Assembly (NCBI RefSeq): GCF_004000765.1
Contig: NZ_BILW01000026.1
Coordinates: 1 to 64,000 of the forward strand
Source: Paenibacillus chondroitinus NBRC 15376
GTDB taxonomy: Bacteria; Bacillota; Bacilli; Paenibacillales; NBRC-103111
Reading direction: 5' to 3'
Length of the DNA stretch: 64,000 bases
Part shown: positions 26,676 to 35,731 of the stretch, in pieces
How positions within the stretch are numbered: position 1 is the stretch's first letter
How the letters are laid out: every line of letters begins with the position of its first letter
Position numbers and translations under genes: made by a program
The notes under the pieces: model-generated
The model's input: only the letters and a program-made list of their open reading frames with translations
What the model was told of the DNA's origin: nothing
The model's database searches: none

Positions 26676-26717
26676 ATTCAGGGGGTTAGTAGCCGCCACC
26701 AGCTACTCCTCCTCCCC

Positions 26718-28391
26718 CTAGAACTCCGTAATGATCGTGAGAATCACAGGTCTGCGGCCGGTTTTCTCATAAAAGAAGCGCCCGAGCACTTCTTTCACAT
26801 TAATTTTCAGCACATTCCATTGGTTCAATGGCTCCTGCCCTGTTTGCAGCCTGTTCACCGTATCCGCGGCGAGAATGCTGGCACGATCTATGAGATCCTC
26901 AGACTCGCGCACATAGACGAACCCTCGCGAAATAATATCGGGTCCGGCTAAAATTTTGCCATCCGTTTTGCTGAGAAGAAGAACCACGATAAGGATTCCA
27001 TCCTCCGAAAGCTGTTTCCGGTCACGCAAAACAATATTCCCCACATCGCCCAAACCATCGACCAGGGTGTTGCCCGCCGTGACCTTGCGGCTTTGCGTCG
27101 CCGCTTCATCCTTGATATCTACAACATCCCCATTGTTCAGGATGAAAATGTTAGCAGGCTCGACGCCAACAGACTCCGCCAAAATGCGGTGCTGATGGAG
27201 CATCCGATATTCGCCGTGAATCGGAATAAAATACTTCGGCTTCATGAGCGTCAGCATTAATTTAAGCTCTTCCTGGCTGCCATGGCCGGAAACATGCATG
27301 CCGGTCACTGAGCTTGAGCCGTAGATGACCTCCGCGCCAAGGCTAAACAAATTGTCGACCGTCTTGGAGACATTGCGCTCATTCCCAGGAATCGGCGATG
27401 AGGACAGGATAACCGTGTCTCCCCGATGGATTTCTACATTCCTGTAATTATTGCGAGATAACCGGGATAACGCGGCCATCGGCTCTCCCTGGCTGCCCGT
27501 GCAGAGAATGGCGATCCGCTCGGAAGCCAAGCTGCCGATCTCTGCCGCCTCCACCAGCATCCCGTCAGGAACCGTTAAATAGCCCAGCTCGGAAGCAATT
27601 TTTACGACGTTGACCATACTGCGGCCCAGCAAGGCTAATTGACGATTCGTCGCTTGTGCGGCGTCGATTACCTGCTGAAGCCGGTGGACATTGGAAGCAA
27701 AGGTGGCGATGAACACTTTTTGCTTCGCTTTATGGAAAGCCTCCTCGAGATGCTTTCCGACATGGCTTTCCGAAGGCGTATAACCCGGACGCTCGGCATT
27801 CGTGCTTTCGGATAAAAGCAGCATGACCCCCTTAGAGCCAATGTCCGCCATTTTATGAATATCCGGATATTGATTATTGACCGGTGTAAGGTCAAATTTG
27901 AAATCTCCCGTATGGACAACCGCTCCCTCGGGCGTATGAAAAACAACCCCAAGACAATCCGGGATGCTGTGATTGGTTTTGAAGAAAGTGGACGTGATGC
28001 TGCCAAGGTCAACCGTTGAATCGGAGTTGATCTCAATCAGCTTGGTACCCGCCAGCAAGCCGGCCTCTCTCAGCTTCACTTCAATGAGCCCAATCGTTAA
28101 GCGCGTTGCATAGATCGGCACATTGATTTGTTTGCGGATGTAGGGAATGCCCCCGATGTGGTCCTCATGCCCATGCGTAATAACCAGAGCACGGACCTTA
28201 TCGCTATTTTCAAGTAAATAAGTAATATCAGGAACGATGAGATCAACGCCCAGCAAAGTTTCATCCGGGAATTTAGAGCCGCAGTCGATCACGACAATGT
28301 CATCCGCATATTGAACGACATACATGTTTTTACCGATTTCATTAATACCGCCTAAGGAGAAGACCGATAATTGCTGATCCAGATTGGTCAC
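26718..28391 (-). CDS. rnj: Ribonuclease J
   Basis: A 557-residue metallo-beta-lactamase/beta-CASP ribonuclease with endonuclease and 5' exonuclease activity in mRNA decay and rRNA maturation. Visible motifs are ITHGHEDHIGG, HSIPD, HTGDFKF, the beta-CASP region with CTGSQGEPMAALSR, and FIPIHGEYRML. I start it at GTG 28391, which has GGGGG 8 nt upstream and matches the usual N-terminal distance to VFSLGG; an ATG at 28418 lacks a good site. Paenibacilli often have more than one RNase J, so whether this is J1 or J2 is open. Confidence 0.93.
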   Translation of the reverse strand: MTNLDQQLSVFSLGGINEIGKNMYVVQYADDIVVIDCGSKFPDETLLGVDLIVPDITYLLENSDKVRALVITHGHEDHIGGIPYIRKQINVPIYATRLTIGLIEVKLREAGLLAGTKLIEINSDSTVDLGSITSTFFKTNHSIPDCLGVVFHTPEGAVVHTGDFKFDLTPVNNQYPDIHKMADIGSKGVMLLLSESTNAERPGYTPSESHVGKHLEEAFHKAKQKVFIATFASNVHRLQQVIDAAQATNRQLALLGRSMVNVVKIASELGYLTVPDGMLVEAAEIGSLASERIAILCTGSQGEPMAALSRLSRNNYRNVEIHRGDTVILSSSPIPGNERNVSKTVDNLFSLGAEVIYGSSSVTGMHVSGHGSQEELKLMLTLMKPKYFIPIHGEYRMLHQHRILAESVGVEPANIFILNNGDVVDIKDEAATQSRKVTAGNTLVDGLGDVGNIVLRDRKQLSEDGILIVVLLLSKTDGKILAGPDIISRGFVYVRESEDLIDRASILAADTVNRLQTGQEPLNQWNVLKINVKEVLGRFFYEKTGRRPVILTIITEF

Positions 28392-28463
28392 CTTACTTAC
28401 CCCCTGTGTCACTTTCATTTGCGTTAATTTCCCACAAGAGGTGTAAGGCTATACAAGATGGAG

Positions 28464-29159
28464 CTATTCCTGCCAAGCAAAACGGTAACCAATTCCCGGC
28501 TCCGTCAAAATATAGCGGGGTCTTGTAGAATCTTCTTCGATTTTCTTCCTCAAATGGCCGACATATACCCGAAGATATTGGCTGTCGGATTCATACTGGG
28601 AACCGCCCCATACTTGCTTGAGCAATTGGCGATGCGTCATTACGCGACCGTTGTTGAGGGCAAGCACTTTGAGCAAATCATACTCCGTAGGCGTCAATTT
28701 GAGCTTCTCTCCATGGAGTTCAACGACCCGTTGGGATAAATCAATGACCAGATCCCCTAATTTCAACACAGGTTCATCTTGCGTCTTAGCGATATGGCGC
28801 AGCGCAACCCGCATACGTGCCATAAACTCGCCCATGCCAAAGGGCTTAGTCACATAATCGTCAGCCCCCTGGTCTAAGGCAGCCACTTTATCCTGCTCCT
28901 GGTCTTGGGCGGTAAGAATAATGATCGGAACCTGCGACCATTCACGAATATGCTGCAGCACGTCCATCCCTGTCATATCCGGTAATCCGAGGTCCAACAC
29001 GATGAGATCCGGCCGAACCATCGTGGCCTGCAATAAACCCTCTTGGCCCGTTGCGGCTTCCGTTACATCGAAGCCATGCGCGTTTAACGTTACTCGCAAC
29101 AGCTTGCGAATTTGCGCCTCATCATCAATAACTAATATTTTCGCCCCGGTTGCTGTCAT
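28464..29159 (-). CDS. kdpE: KdpE-like response regulator
   Basis: A 231-residue OmpR-type regulator: receiver with KILVIDDE, phospho-acceptor in LIVLDLGLPDMTG and Lys in YVTKPFG; winged helix with LTPTEYDLLKVL and YLRVYVGHLRKKIE. The start at 29159 (or 29165) is preferred to the open frame from 29228 because GGGGG lies just upstream. It overlaps the end of the kinase gene by about 35 nt, so translation is coupled. It is predicted to activate kdpFABC under potassium limitation. Confidence 0.92.
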   Translation of the reverse strand: MTATGAKILVIDDEAQIRKLLRVTLNAHGFDVTEAATGQEGLLQATMVRPDLIVLDLGLPDMTGMDVLQHIREWSQVPIIILTAQDQEQDKVAALDQGADDYVTKPFGMGEFMARMRVALRHIAKTQDEPVLKLGDLVIDLSQRVVELHGEKLKLTPTEYDLLKVLALNNGRVMTHRQLLKQVWGGSQYESDSQYLRVYVGHLRKKIEEDSTRPRYILTEPGIGYRFAWQE

Positions 29160-30687
29160 GCTCATCCCCCTGTTTCTCAGCGAATTGTAACGGCAAACTG
29201 ATATGAATAGCCGTTCCTTTGGGCTCATTTCTTTGGGCTACGATTTGCCCGCCATGGGCTTCTACGATGCTTTTACAGATCGCAAGCCCGAGTCCTGTAC
29301 CGGGGATATGTTTGGTTAATTGTCCCCGATAAAACTTTTCAAAAATCCGATCCAAGTCCTCTGCCGCAATGCCCGCTCCTTCATCTCTGATGGTCAATTC
29401 AAGCATTTCCCGGCGCTGCTGCGCTTCGATTACAATTTCACTGCCCTCCGGCGAATACTTGATGGCATTGCTGATCACATTAATCAGCACCTGCTCAATC
29501 AGCACATCATCCAGCGGGACGGAAGGGAGCTCCGGAGCAAGCCGAATGCTCACCTTCCTATGCTGCAAAGCATCCTTCAGCTGGGCAAGGGCCACACCGA
29601 CGATATCCTCGATCCCGCACCATTGCTTATTTAACCGCAGCATGCCGCTTTCAATCCGAACCATGCCAAGCAAATTCCCTACTAGCCTATTCATCCTTGT
29701 GGAACCTTCACGAATCGTTAGCAGCAGCTCACGCCGGTCTTCAGGGCTAAATACAGCTTCGCTTTCCAGCAGCCCCGTCACAGAGCCTATAATTGTAGCT
29801 AATGGTGTTCGCAGCTCATGAGAAAGCGAGTCCAGCAGCGCCGTTCGCAGCTTCTCAGACTCGGCAGTCAATTGCGCCACCTTCGCTTCATTCGCCAGCT
29901 TGACGCGGGAAATCGCAACAGCCACCAGATCCGAGAGCGCTTCGATGAAGCGGATTAGCTCCGGCATCTCCGTTAACGGCCGCTCACCGACATAGACAGC
30001 TAATACGCCGTGTACTTGATGATCTGTTTCAAGCGGGACATAGAGCGTTGAGGACTCCCTCAACGAGGGTGTGCCGCGCCCCGCGCTCGCATGATGATTG
30101 TAAACCCACGCCGCGATAGACAAATGGGATTCATCTTCCGCCCACTCGCTACCATCCTTGGAATAGGCTCCTACTTGCTGTTCACCCAATGGGTTTGGCA
30201 TTAGAATAGCAGCTTTTGCGCTTAATGCTTCGGAAACATGCTGTACAATCTGATTAAGAAGTCCTTCTAAATCGGAAATGGCCGTAATTTTACGGCTCAA
30301 CGCATACAGGGCAGCCGTACTGGCTTCACTCTGCTGTGCTTGATGAATCTGACTGCGAAGCTTCGAAGCCAAGCTCGCCGTGAGAGCGGCAACCGATATA
30401 AAGACAATAAATGAAATCAAATAACGCAAATCCGCAACTGTGAGGCTAAATACAGGAGGGACAAATAAGAAATCTAAAGATAATACGCCGATTGCCGCTG
30501 CAAAAAAGGAAGGCCCCCTTCCCCAGCGTACAGCACTAAAAAGAACTGGAAGCAGATAGAAAAGAGAGACATTCACCAAGCCTAAGAAGTCGCTGAAAGC
30601 TTTTAAAAATAAAGTGACCACAGCAATAAAAAGAGCTGTCATCACGTAGGATTTCCATCTGATCCAACTATTTGTTTTATTCATCAT
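29125..30687 (-). CDS. Kdp histidine kinase lacking the KdpD sensor domain
   Basis: A 520-residue kinase equal to the C-terminal half of KdpD. Four membrane helices (DUF4118-like, about residues 10-110), a GAF-like region (about 130-265), HisKA (LSHELRTPLATIIG), then HATPase with NVISNAIKYS, DEGAGIAAED and GTGLGLAICK. The cytoplasmic KdpD N-terminal and USP domains are not present; they are encoded in the separate gene 4 nt upstream. The two products probably form one sensor complex. Confidence 0.93.
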   Translation of the reverse strand: MMNKTNSWIRWKSYVMTALFIAVVTLFLKAFSDFLGLVNVSLFYLLPVLFSAVRWGRGPSFFAAAIGVLSLDFLFVPPVFSLTVADLRYLISFIVFISVAALTASLASKLRSQIHQAQQSEASTAALYALSRKITAISDLEGLLNQIVQHVSEALSAKAAILMPNPLGEQQVGAYSKDGSEWAEDESHLSIAAWVYNHHASAGRGTPSLRESSTLYVPLETDHQVHGVLAVYVGERPLTEMPELIRFIEALSDLVAVAISRVKLANEAKVAQLTAESEKLRTALLDSLSHELRTPLATIIGSVTGLLESEAVFSPEDRRELLLTIREGSTRMNRLVGNLLGMVRIESGMLRLNKQWCGIEDIVGVALAQLKDALQHRKVSIRLAPELPSVPLDDVLIEQVLINVISNAIKYSPEGSEIVIEAQQRREMLELTIRDEGAGIAAEDLDRIFEKFYRGQLTKHIPGTGLGLAICKSIVEAHGGQIVAQRNEPKGTAIHISLPLQFAEKQGDEHDSNRGENISY

Positions 30688-30691
30688 GCTC

Positions 30692-32992
30692 TCATTTTAC
30701 CTTATTTTCTGCGGATTGCCATAGATCGTAATCGGCGACAATGAGCACATCCATTTGGGAAGCAAGCGGCAGCAGTTTTTTAACCGTAGCGTCTTTCCAT
30801 ACGATCATTTGCGTGGCCCCCGCTGTACTTGCTTGAGAAGCAAACATAGCCGGGATGGCTTTACGGCTCATCACTTCTTGATACACAAACTCGCCCCCAA
30901 GCCTAACCGTCAGCTTCTCCAACGTTTCCAGTTTAGGTTTCCAATGCTCGCCATTCCCCACTGCAATAAAGCTTACGTACCAAGCCGCTTTAAGCCGGTG
31001 TGCGATTCGAAACCCCCGGCGAATCAGGCGGTCCGCTTGTGAGATCTCCGTGATGCAGACATAAATAACCTCTTTTCTCCGCCATGGGCCTCGAAGAGAG
31101 TTCTTGCGCTCCATAGATTCCAGACGTTCATCTACATCATCAGCAATTTCACGTAAAGCCAGTTCCCGAAGGGCAATCAGATTACCCGTTTTAAAAAAGT
31201 TGTTCAACGCCTGATCCACTTTGATCATCGCATAAATCTTGCCTTCTCTCATGCGAAGCTGCAAAGCTTCAGGAGCCACGTCAATTAATTGCACTTCATC
31301 GGCTGCCCGAAGAATGCTGTCAGGAACCGTTTCGCGAACCCGAATTCCGGTAATTTGCTCAACGGCATCGTTTAAGCTTTCCAAGTGCTGAACGTTGACC
31401 GTTGCAATGACGGATATGCCTGCCTCCAAAATTTCCAGCACATCTTCGTATCTTTTTTTGTGTTTACTGCCGGGGACATTCGAATGGGCTAATTCATCCA
31501 CTAAAATGACTTCAGGCCGCGCCTTCATAATGGCTTCCGTATCCATCTCCTCAAGCCTTACGCCTTGATAGGCGATTTCTGCCCGAGGCATAATGGCCAG
31601 CTCGCCAATCTGTTCGATGGTTCCCTTTCTCCCATGCGTTTCGAGCAGCCCGATCTTCACATCGATGCCCTTTTTGAGCAAGTCATTGCCTTCCCGCAGC
31701 ATGGTATATGTTTTTCCTACCCCTGGGGCGGCGCCAATATACACTTTGAACCTGCCTCGTTTGATTTTCTCGATCTTTGCTTGAACCTCTTGCCTGCTCA
31801 GACGCTTATATTTGTACGGCTCCTTCGATACCTGCATGTGGGCAGGAAGAATGCGCTCCCCATCCCGTGCAGCACGATCGGCAACCAGAAACACATCGAC
31901 ATTCTTGACTCTTTTCAAAATGCCATTGATCACAGATCCTTGCCAAAAGGTTTGCCACTTGGTTTGTTTGGAATGCCCCAAGACAATACGGGTTACTTTA
32001 TGATGGATGGCATAATCAACCAAGGCTTTAGGAATACAACGGCGGAATCTTAGCGGAAGCTCCTCGAACTTGCCGCCGACTTTCTCGACAAGCTTCATAA
32101 TCGATCTGCGAAAAGCAGAGGCTTCCTTCGAAAGCGGTTTATTGACCTTACGCAGCGTCACAACATGAAGATCACCGTTCAACCGCTTCGCGATTTGTTG
32201 GCCCCTCCGCACATAAATGGAGCCATTCCAATGATATTGGGCGGTTACCAGGATGCGCTCTGTGGCGCCTGAAGGCCCTAGAATCCCCATCTGTTCGCGA
32301 TGCGCTTCCAGCGAATCGTTAACATCCTCTGCAACGAGACGCAAGGCTAATTCTCTTAATACGCCTAAGTTGCCTCTTTTGAATACAGCAGTGTCTTTAT
32401 TTCCCTTGAGATGCCCTTCTTCCAGTCGATTCAGAATCATTTCGGGCGTAGCATCGATTAAGCGAACCTCATCGGCCAGCTCCAGTGTATCTGCGGGCAC
32501 ACAATGCCCCACTTCAATCCCCGTCAACTTATGCGCAACTTCCATCGCGGCTGCCAGCTCATACACATTCACAGTGGTTATCACACTAATATTGTTAGCA
32601 AGCAGATACTTGATATCATCCAGACGCGTAGGAAAACGGGCATCCGGTCGATTCAGATGGGCTAACCCGTCTACAAGCACAACCTCCGGATTTCTCTCCA
32701 TTAAAGCATCCAGATTTAAATCCTTTTGCTCCGTGCCGTCTTTCATCCAATGGATGCTCGGTACTCTTTCCAAATCTCCTAATTGTTCCACGGTTTCCGG
32801 CCTTTGCAGGGTAGATACCGCGCAGATAACCACATCAATCCCCTGCTGCCTAAGATTATGCCCTTCCCGCAGCATATGGTACGTCTTCCCTGAGCCGCTG
32901 ACCGCACCGATATAGATTTTCAGACTGCCGCGATGCAATTTGGAGATCGATAATAAAATTTCTTCCGGCGTTTTCCTCTTGAAACCATCCAA
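30692..32992 (-). CDS. kdpD: Stand-alone KdpD sensor protein with two tandem KdpD-USP modules
   Basis: A 766-residue soluble protein with no kinase part. Module 1 (about 1-385): P-loop GAVSGSGKT, VLVDGLAHLNRPD, TTVNVYELAAA, then a USP domain with IVLGHSKQTKWQTFWQGSV. Module 2 (about 405-760): P-loop GAAPGVGKT, ILVDELAHSNVPGS, ATVNVQHLES, then a USP domain whose equivalent region is MIVWKDATVKKLL. The second NTPase matches the KdpD consensus and the first has lost the Glu of VDELAH; the USP parts show the opposite trend. USP domains of KdpD bind c-di-AMP in Staphylococcus. TTG start, GGGGAGG 8 nt upstream. Confidence 0.9.
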   Translation of the reverse strand: MDGFKRKTPEEILLSISKLHRGSLKIYIGAVSGSGKTYHMLREGHNLRQQGIDVVICAVSTLQRPETVEQLGDLERVPSIHWMKDGTEQKDLNLDALMERNPEVVLVDGLAHLNRPDARFPTRLDDIKYLLANNISVITTVNVYELAAAMEVAHKLTGIEVGHCVPADTLELADEVRLIDATPEMILNRLEEGHLKGNKDTAVFKRGNLGVLRELALRLVAEDVNDSLEAHREQMGILGPSGATERILVTAQYHWNGSIYVRRGQQIAKRLNGDLHVVTLRKVNKPLSKEASAFRRSIMKLVEKVGGKFEELPLRFRRCIPKALVDYAIHHKVTRIVLGHSKQTKWQTFWQGSVINGILKRVKNVDVFLVADRAARDGERILPAHMQVSKEPYKYKRLSRQEVQAKIEKIKRGRFKVYIGAAPGVGKTYTMLREGNDLLKKGIDVKIGLLETHGRKGTIEQIGELAIMPRAEIAYQGVRLEEMDTEAIMKARPEVILVDELAHSNVPGSKHKKRYEDVLEILEAGISVIATVNVQHLESLNDAVEQITGIRVRETVPDSILRAADEVQLIDVAPEALQLRMREGKIYAMIKVDQALNNFFKTGNLIALRELALREIADDVDERLESMERKNSLRGPWRRKEVIYVCITEISQADRLIRRGFRIAHRLKAAWYVSFIAVGNGEHWKPKLETLEKLTVRLGGEFVYQEVMSRKAIPAMFASQASTAGATQMIVWKDATVKKLLPLASQMDVLIVADYDLWQSAENKVK

Positions 32993-33029
32993 TCCAACAT
33001 CCTCCCCTTTCTCCTAAAAATGACGCAGA

Positions 33030-33057
33030 AACCACTCCCGACCTATCGAGAGTGGTT
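33030..33057 (-). promoter_or_regulatory. Intercistronic hairpin between kdpC and kdpD
   Basis: Arms AACCACTCCCGA and TCGAGAGTGGTT (11 of 12 pairs plus a G-T) with a four-base loop. No T-run follows on the minus strand, so it is more likely an RNA-stability or processing hairpin than a terminator. Confidence 0.6.
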
Positions 33058-33066
33058 GCCTGCCAC

Positions 33067-33630
33067 TTACAACTTCACTTGTTTTAGCAGCTCTATATTC
33101 AGTTCTGTTACATTCACCCTTGGCTCACCAAGGAAACCGAGCTGTCTAGTTTTTGTAAACTGATCGACAAGTCCGTTAAGCACGTTCTCTGCGATTCCTG
33201 TTTCTTTACTAATTCTAGGCACTTGGGCTTTGGCCCCCTCCGGTGACAAATCCGGATCAAAGCCGGAGCCAGACATCGTGACTAGATCAGCTGGAATGTC
33301 GGTTAGGCTCGGATTCTCCTTCTTCAAAGCATCGATCTTTTCTGCCAATGACGCTGCATAATCACTTGAAGCTACCGCCATGTTGGAGCCGGAAGAAGCT
33401 TTGGGATCATATTTGGCTGTAGATTCCCTTGGGTGGAACAGCTTAGGGGACTCGAAGCTCTGTGCCAGCAATTCCGAGCCGATTACCGTTCCGCCGGATT
33501 CAATCAGACTTCCATCCGCTTGCTTGGGGAATAAGACTTGAGCCACGCCCGTCGTAACCAGCGGATAAATGAGTCCGCAAACGATCATGAACAATATAGA
33601 TACACGAATTGCTATAAAAACCGATTTCAT
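33067..33630 (-). CDS. kdpC: Potassium-transporting ATPase subunit C
   Basis: A 187-residue subunit with one N-terminal membrane helix (SILFMIVCGLIYPLVTTGVA) and a periplasm-facing soluble part typical of KdpC, including GSELLAQSF, FHPRES and VTMSGSGFDPDLSP. It stabilises the KdpFABC pump and aids ATP binding. GAGGAG precedes the ATG. It follows kdpB by 28 nt. Confidence 0.96.
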   Translation of the reverse strand: MKSVFIAIRVSILFMIVCGLIYPLVTTGVAQVLFPKQADGSLIESGGTVIGSELLAQSFESPKLFHPRESTAKYDPKASSGSNMAVASSDYAASLAEKIDALKKENPSLTDIPADLVTMSGSGFDPDLSPEGAKAQVPRISKETGIAENVLNGLVDQFTKTRQLGFLGEPRVNVTELNIELLKQVKL

Positions 33631-33658
33631 GACGCTATCTCCTCGTTTCTCTTTCTCT

Positions 33659-35701
33659 TTAAACGATATTTAATCCGTGAAGTATCATATCGATCACTTT
33701 AATCCCGATGAACGGTACGATGACCCCGCCAATCCCATACAGCAGCACATTGCGCGACAATAAGCGATCCGCTGACATTGCGCGATACTTAACGCCTTTC
33801 ATCGCAATCGGAATCAGCAGCGGAATGATGATGGCATTGAAAATTAAAGCGGATAAAATAGCCGATTCCGGCGATGCCAGATTCATAATATTCAAGGCCT
33901 GCAGCTGCGGCATAGCCAGGATAAACATCGCAGGAATGATCGCAAAATACTTGGCGATATCATTGGCAATAGAGAAGGTCGTTAAAGCTCCGCGCGTGAT
34001 CAGCAGCTGCTTCCCAATGGAAATAACGGAAAGCAGCTTGGTTGGATCCGAGTCCAAGTCGATCATGTTAGCGGCTTCCTTCGCCGCCATAGTACCTGAA
34101 TTCATCGCCAATCCTACGTCCGCTTGTGCCAATGCAGGAGCATCATTCGTTCCGTCGCCTGTCATCGCAACAAGCTTGCCTTCTTGCTGTTCCTTTTTAA
34201 TCGCAGCGATTTTATCTTCCGGTTTCGCCTCTGCAATAAACTCATCTACGCCTGCTTCAAGCGCAATCGTTGCAGCTGTCAGCGGGTTATCCCCCGTACA
34301 CATGACGGTTTTGATCCCCATCGAGCGCAGCTCGGCAAACCGCTCCTTCAAGCCCGGTTTTACGGTATCTTTGAGGTAAATAACACCGTAAATTCGCTCA
34401 TTAATCGCTACAGCAAGCGGAGTGCCTCCAGCCTTAGCAATTCGGTTCGTAATCGTCTCCAGATCATTAGGAATTTTGCCGCCTAAAGCTGATACATATT
34501 TTTTAATCGCGTCAACTGCGCCCTTACGTACTTTGGAGCCTCCTACGAGATTAAGCCCCGACATGCGTGTCTCAGCTGTGAACTCGACAACTTCCGCACC
34601 TTCGTAAGCACTGGTTTGCCAGGATTCGCCAAGTTTATTGGCAAGCTCAACAATGGAGCGACCTTCCGGCGTTTCATCTTTGACAGAAGCTTGGAGTGCA
34701 GCAAACGTAATATCTTTGGCAATCACGCCAGCTACAGGAACGAATTCAGACGCCATCCGATTCCCGAATGTAATGGTTCCTGTTTTGTCTAAAATCATCG
34801 TGTCGATGTCGCCTGCGGCTTCCACCGCTTTACCGGACATCGCAAGCACGTTAAACTGTGTGACACGGTCCATCCCGGCGATGCCGATGGCGGATAAGAG
34901 ACCGCCGATGGTTGTCGGAATCAGACAGACCAACAGCGCGATCAGCGTGGAAATCTCCAGTTTCACATTCAAATACTGGGCCATTGGCACCATGGTCATA
35001 ATGACGATCAAGAAAATCAGCGTTAATACAGCAAGCAGTGTCGTTAAAGCAATTTCGTTCGGCGTTTTCTGCCGTTTGGCGCCTTCAACGAGTGCAATCA
35101 TACGGTCCAAGAAAGATTCGCCTGGATCGGTCGTCACTTTGACAACGATATAGTCGGACGCTACCCGTGTACCGCCGGTTACGGAAGAGAAGTCGCCTCC
35201 CGCTTCCTTAATAACAGGAGCGGATTCACCTGTAATGGCGGATTCGTCAATGGAAGCCAAGCCTTCAATGATTTCCCCGTCGGAAGGGATGATCTCACCG
35301 ATTTCGATGCGAACGATATCCCCCTTACGGAGTGTAGTAGAAGACACTTCCTTGTAGGAGCCGTCCTTTTGAACCAGACGAGCTTTCGTATCGGACTTCG
35401 TTTTCCGTAAAGAGTCAGCCTGTGCCTTGCCGCGCCCTTCCGCCAGAGCTTCCGCAAAGTTCGCGAAAAGCAGGGTAAAGAGCAGAATCAGAAAGACCGC
35501 GATATTATAAGCCCTGCCTACTTCCGTCGAGCCAAATAGGTCTGGTGCAAGTGATAACAGAAAGGTAATGACGGTTCCTACTTCTACGACGAACATGACC
35601 GGATTTTTAATCATTACCCATGGATTTAATTTTTTAAATGAATCCGCGATAGCTTGATTGACAATTTCTTTTGTTAATGTTTTTTTACGTTCCACTGCCA
35701 T
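33659..35701 (-). CDS. kdpB: Potassium-transporting ATPase subunit B (P-type ATPase)
   Basis: A 680-residue catalytic subunit. The phosphorylated Asp is in [10 protein letters not shown], the dephosphorylation motif is ITGES, and the hinge is [18 protein letters not shown]. About seven membrane segments are seen. ATP hydrolysis here drives K+ movement through KdpA. GGGAGG lies 8 nt upstream; the gene follows kdpA by 30 nt. Confidence 0.97.
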   Translation of the reverse strand: MAVERKKTLTKEIVNQAIADSFKKLNPWVMIKNPVMFVVEVGTVITFLLSLAPDLFGSTEVGRAYNIAVFLILLFTLLFANFAEALAEGRGKAQADSLRKTKSDTKARLVQKDGSYKEVSSTTLRKGDIVRIEIGEIIPSDGEIIEGLASIDESAITGESAPVIKEAGGDFSSVTGGTRVASDYIVVKVTTDPGESFLDRMIALVEGAKRQKTPNEIALTTLLAVLTLIFLIVIMTMVPMAQYLNVKLEISTLIALLVCLIPTTIGGLLSAIGIAGMDRVTQFNVLAMSGKAVEAAGDIDTMILDKTGTITFGNRMASEFVPVAGVIAKDITFAALQASVKDETPEGRSIVELANKLGESWQTSAYEGAEVVEFTAETRMSGLNLVGGSKVRKGAVDAIKKYVSALGGKIPNDLETITNRIAKAGGTPLAVAINERIYGVIYLKDTVKPGLKERFAELRSMGIKTVMCTGDNPLTAATIALEAGVDEFIAEAKPEDKIAAIKKEQQEGKLVAMTGDGTNDAPALAQADVGLAMNSGTMAAKEAANMIDLDSDPTKLLSVISIGKQLLITRGALTTFSIANDIAKYFAIIPAMFILAMPQLQALNIMNLASPESAILSALIFNAIIIPLLIPIAMKGVKYRAMSADRLLSRNVLLYGIGGVIVPFIGIKVIDMILHGLNIV

Positions 35702-35731
35702 GTAAATCCTCCCTCTCTAGTACGTCTATCC

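Larger units (their letters stand above)
26371..26717. other. Intergenic region with terminator and four-unit repeat
   Basis: 347 bases without a gene: a bidirectional terminator at 26376-26424 and the family-1 repeat array at 26497-26675. The remainder shows nothing recognisable. Confidence 0.75.
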
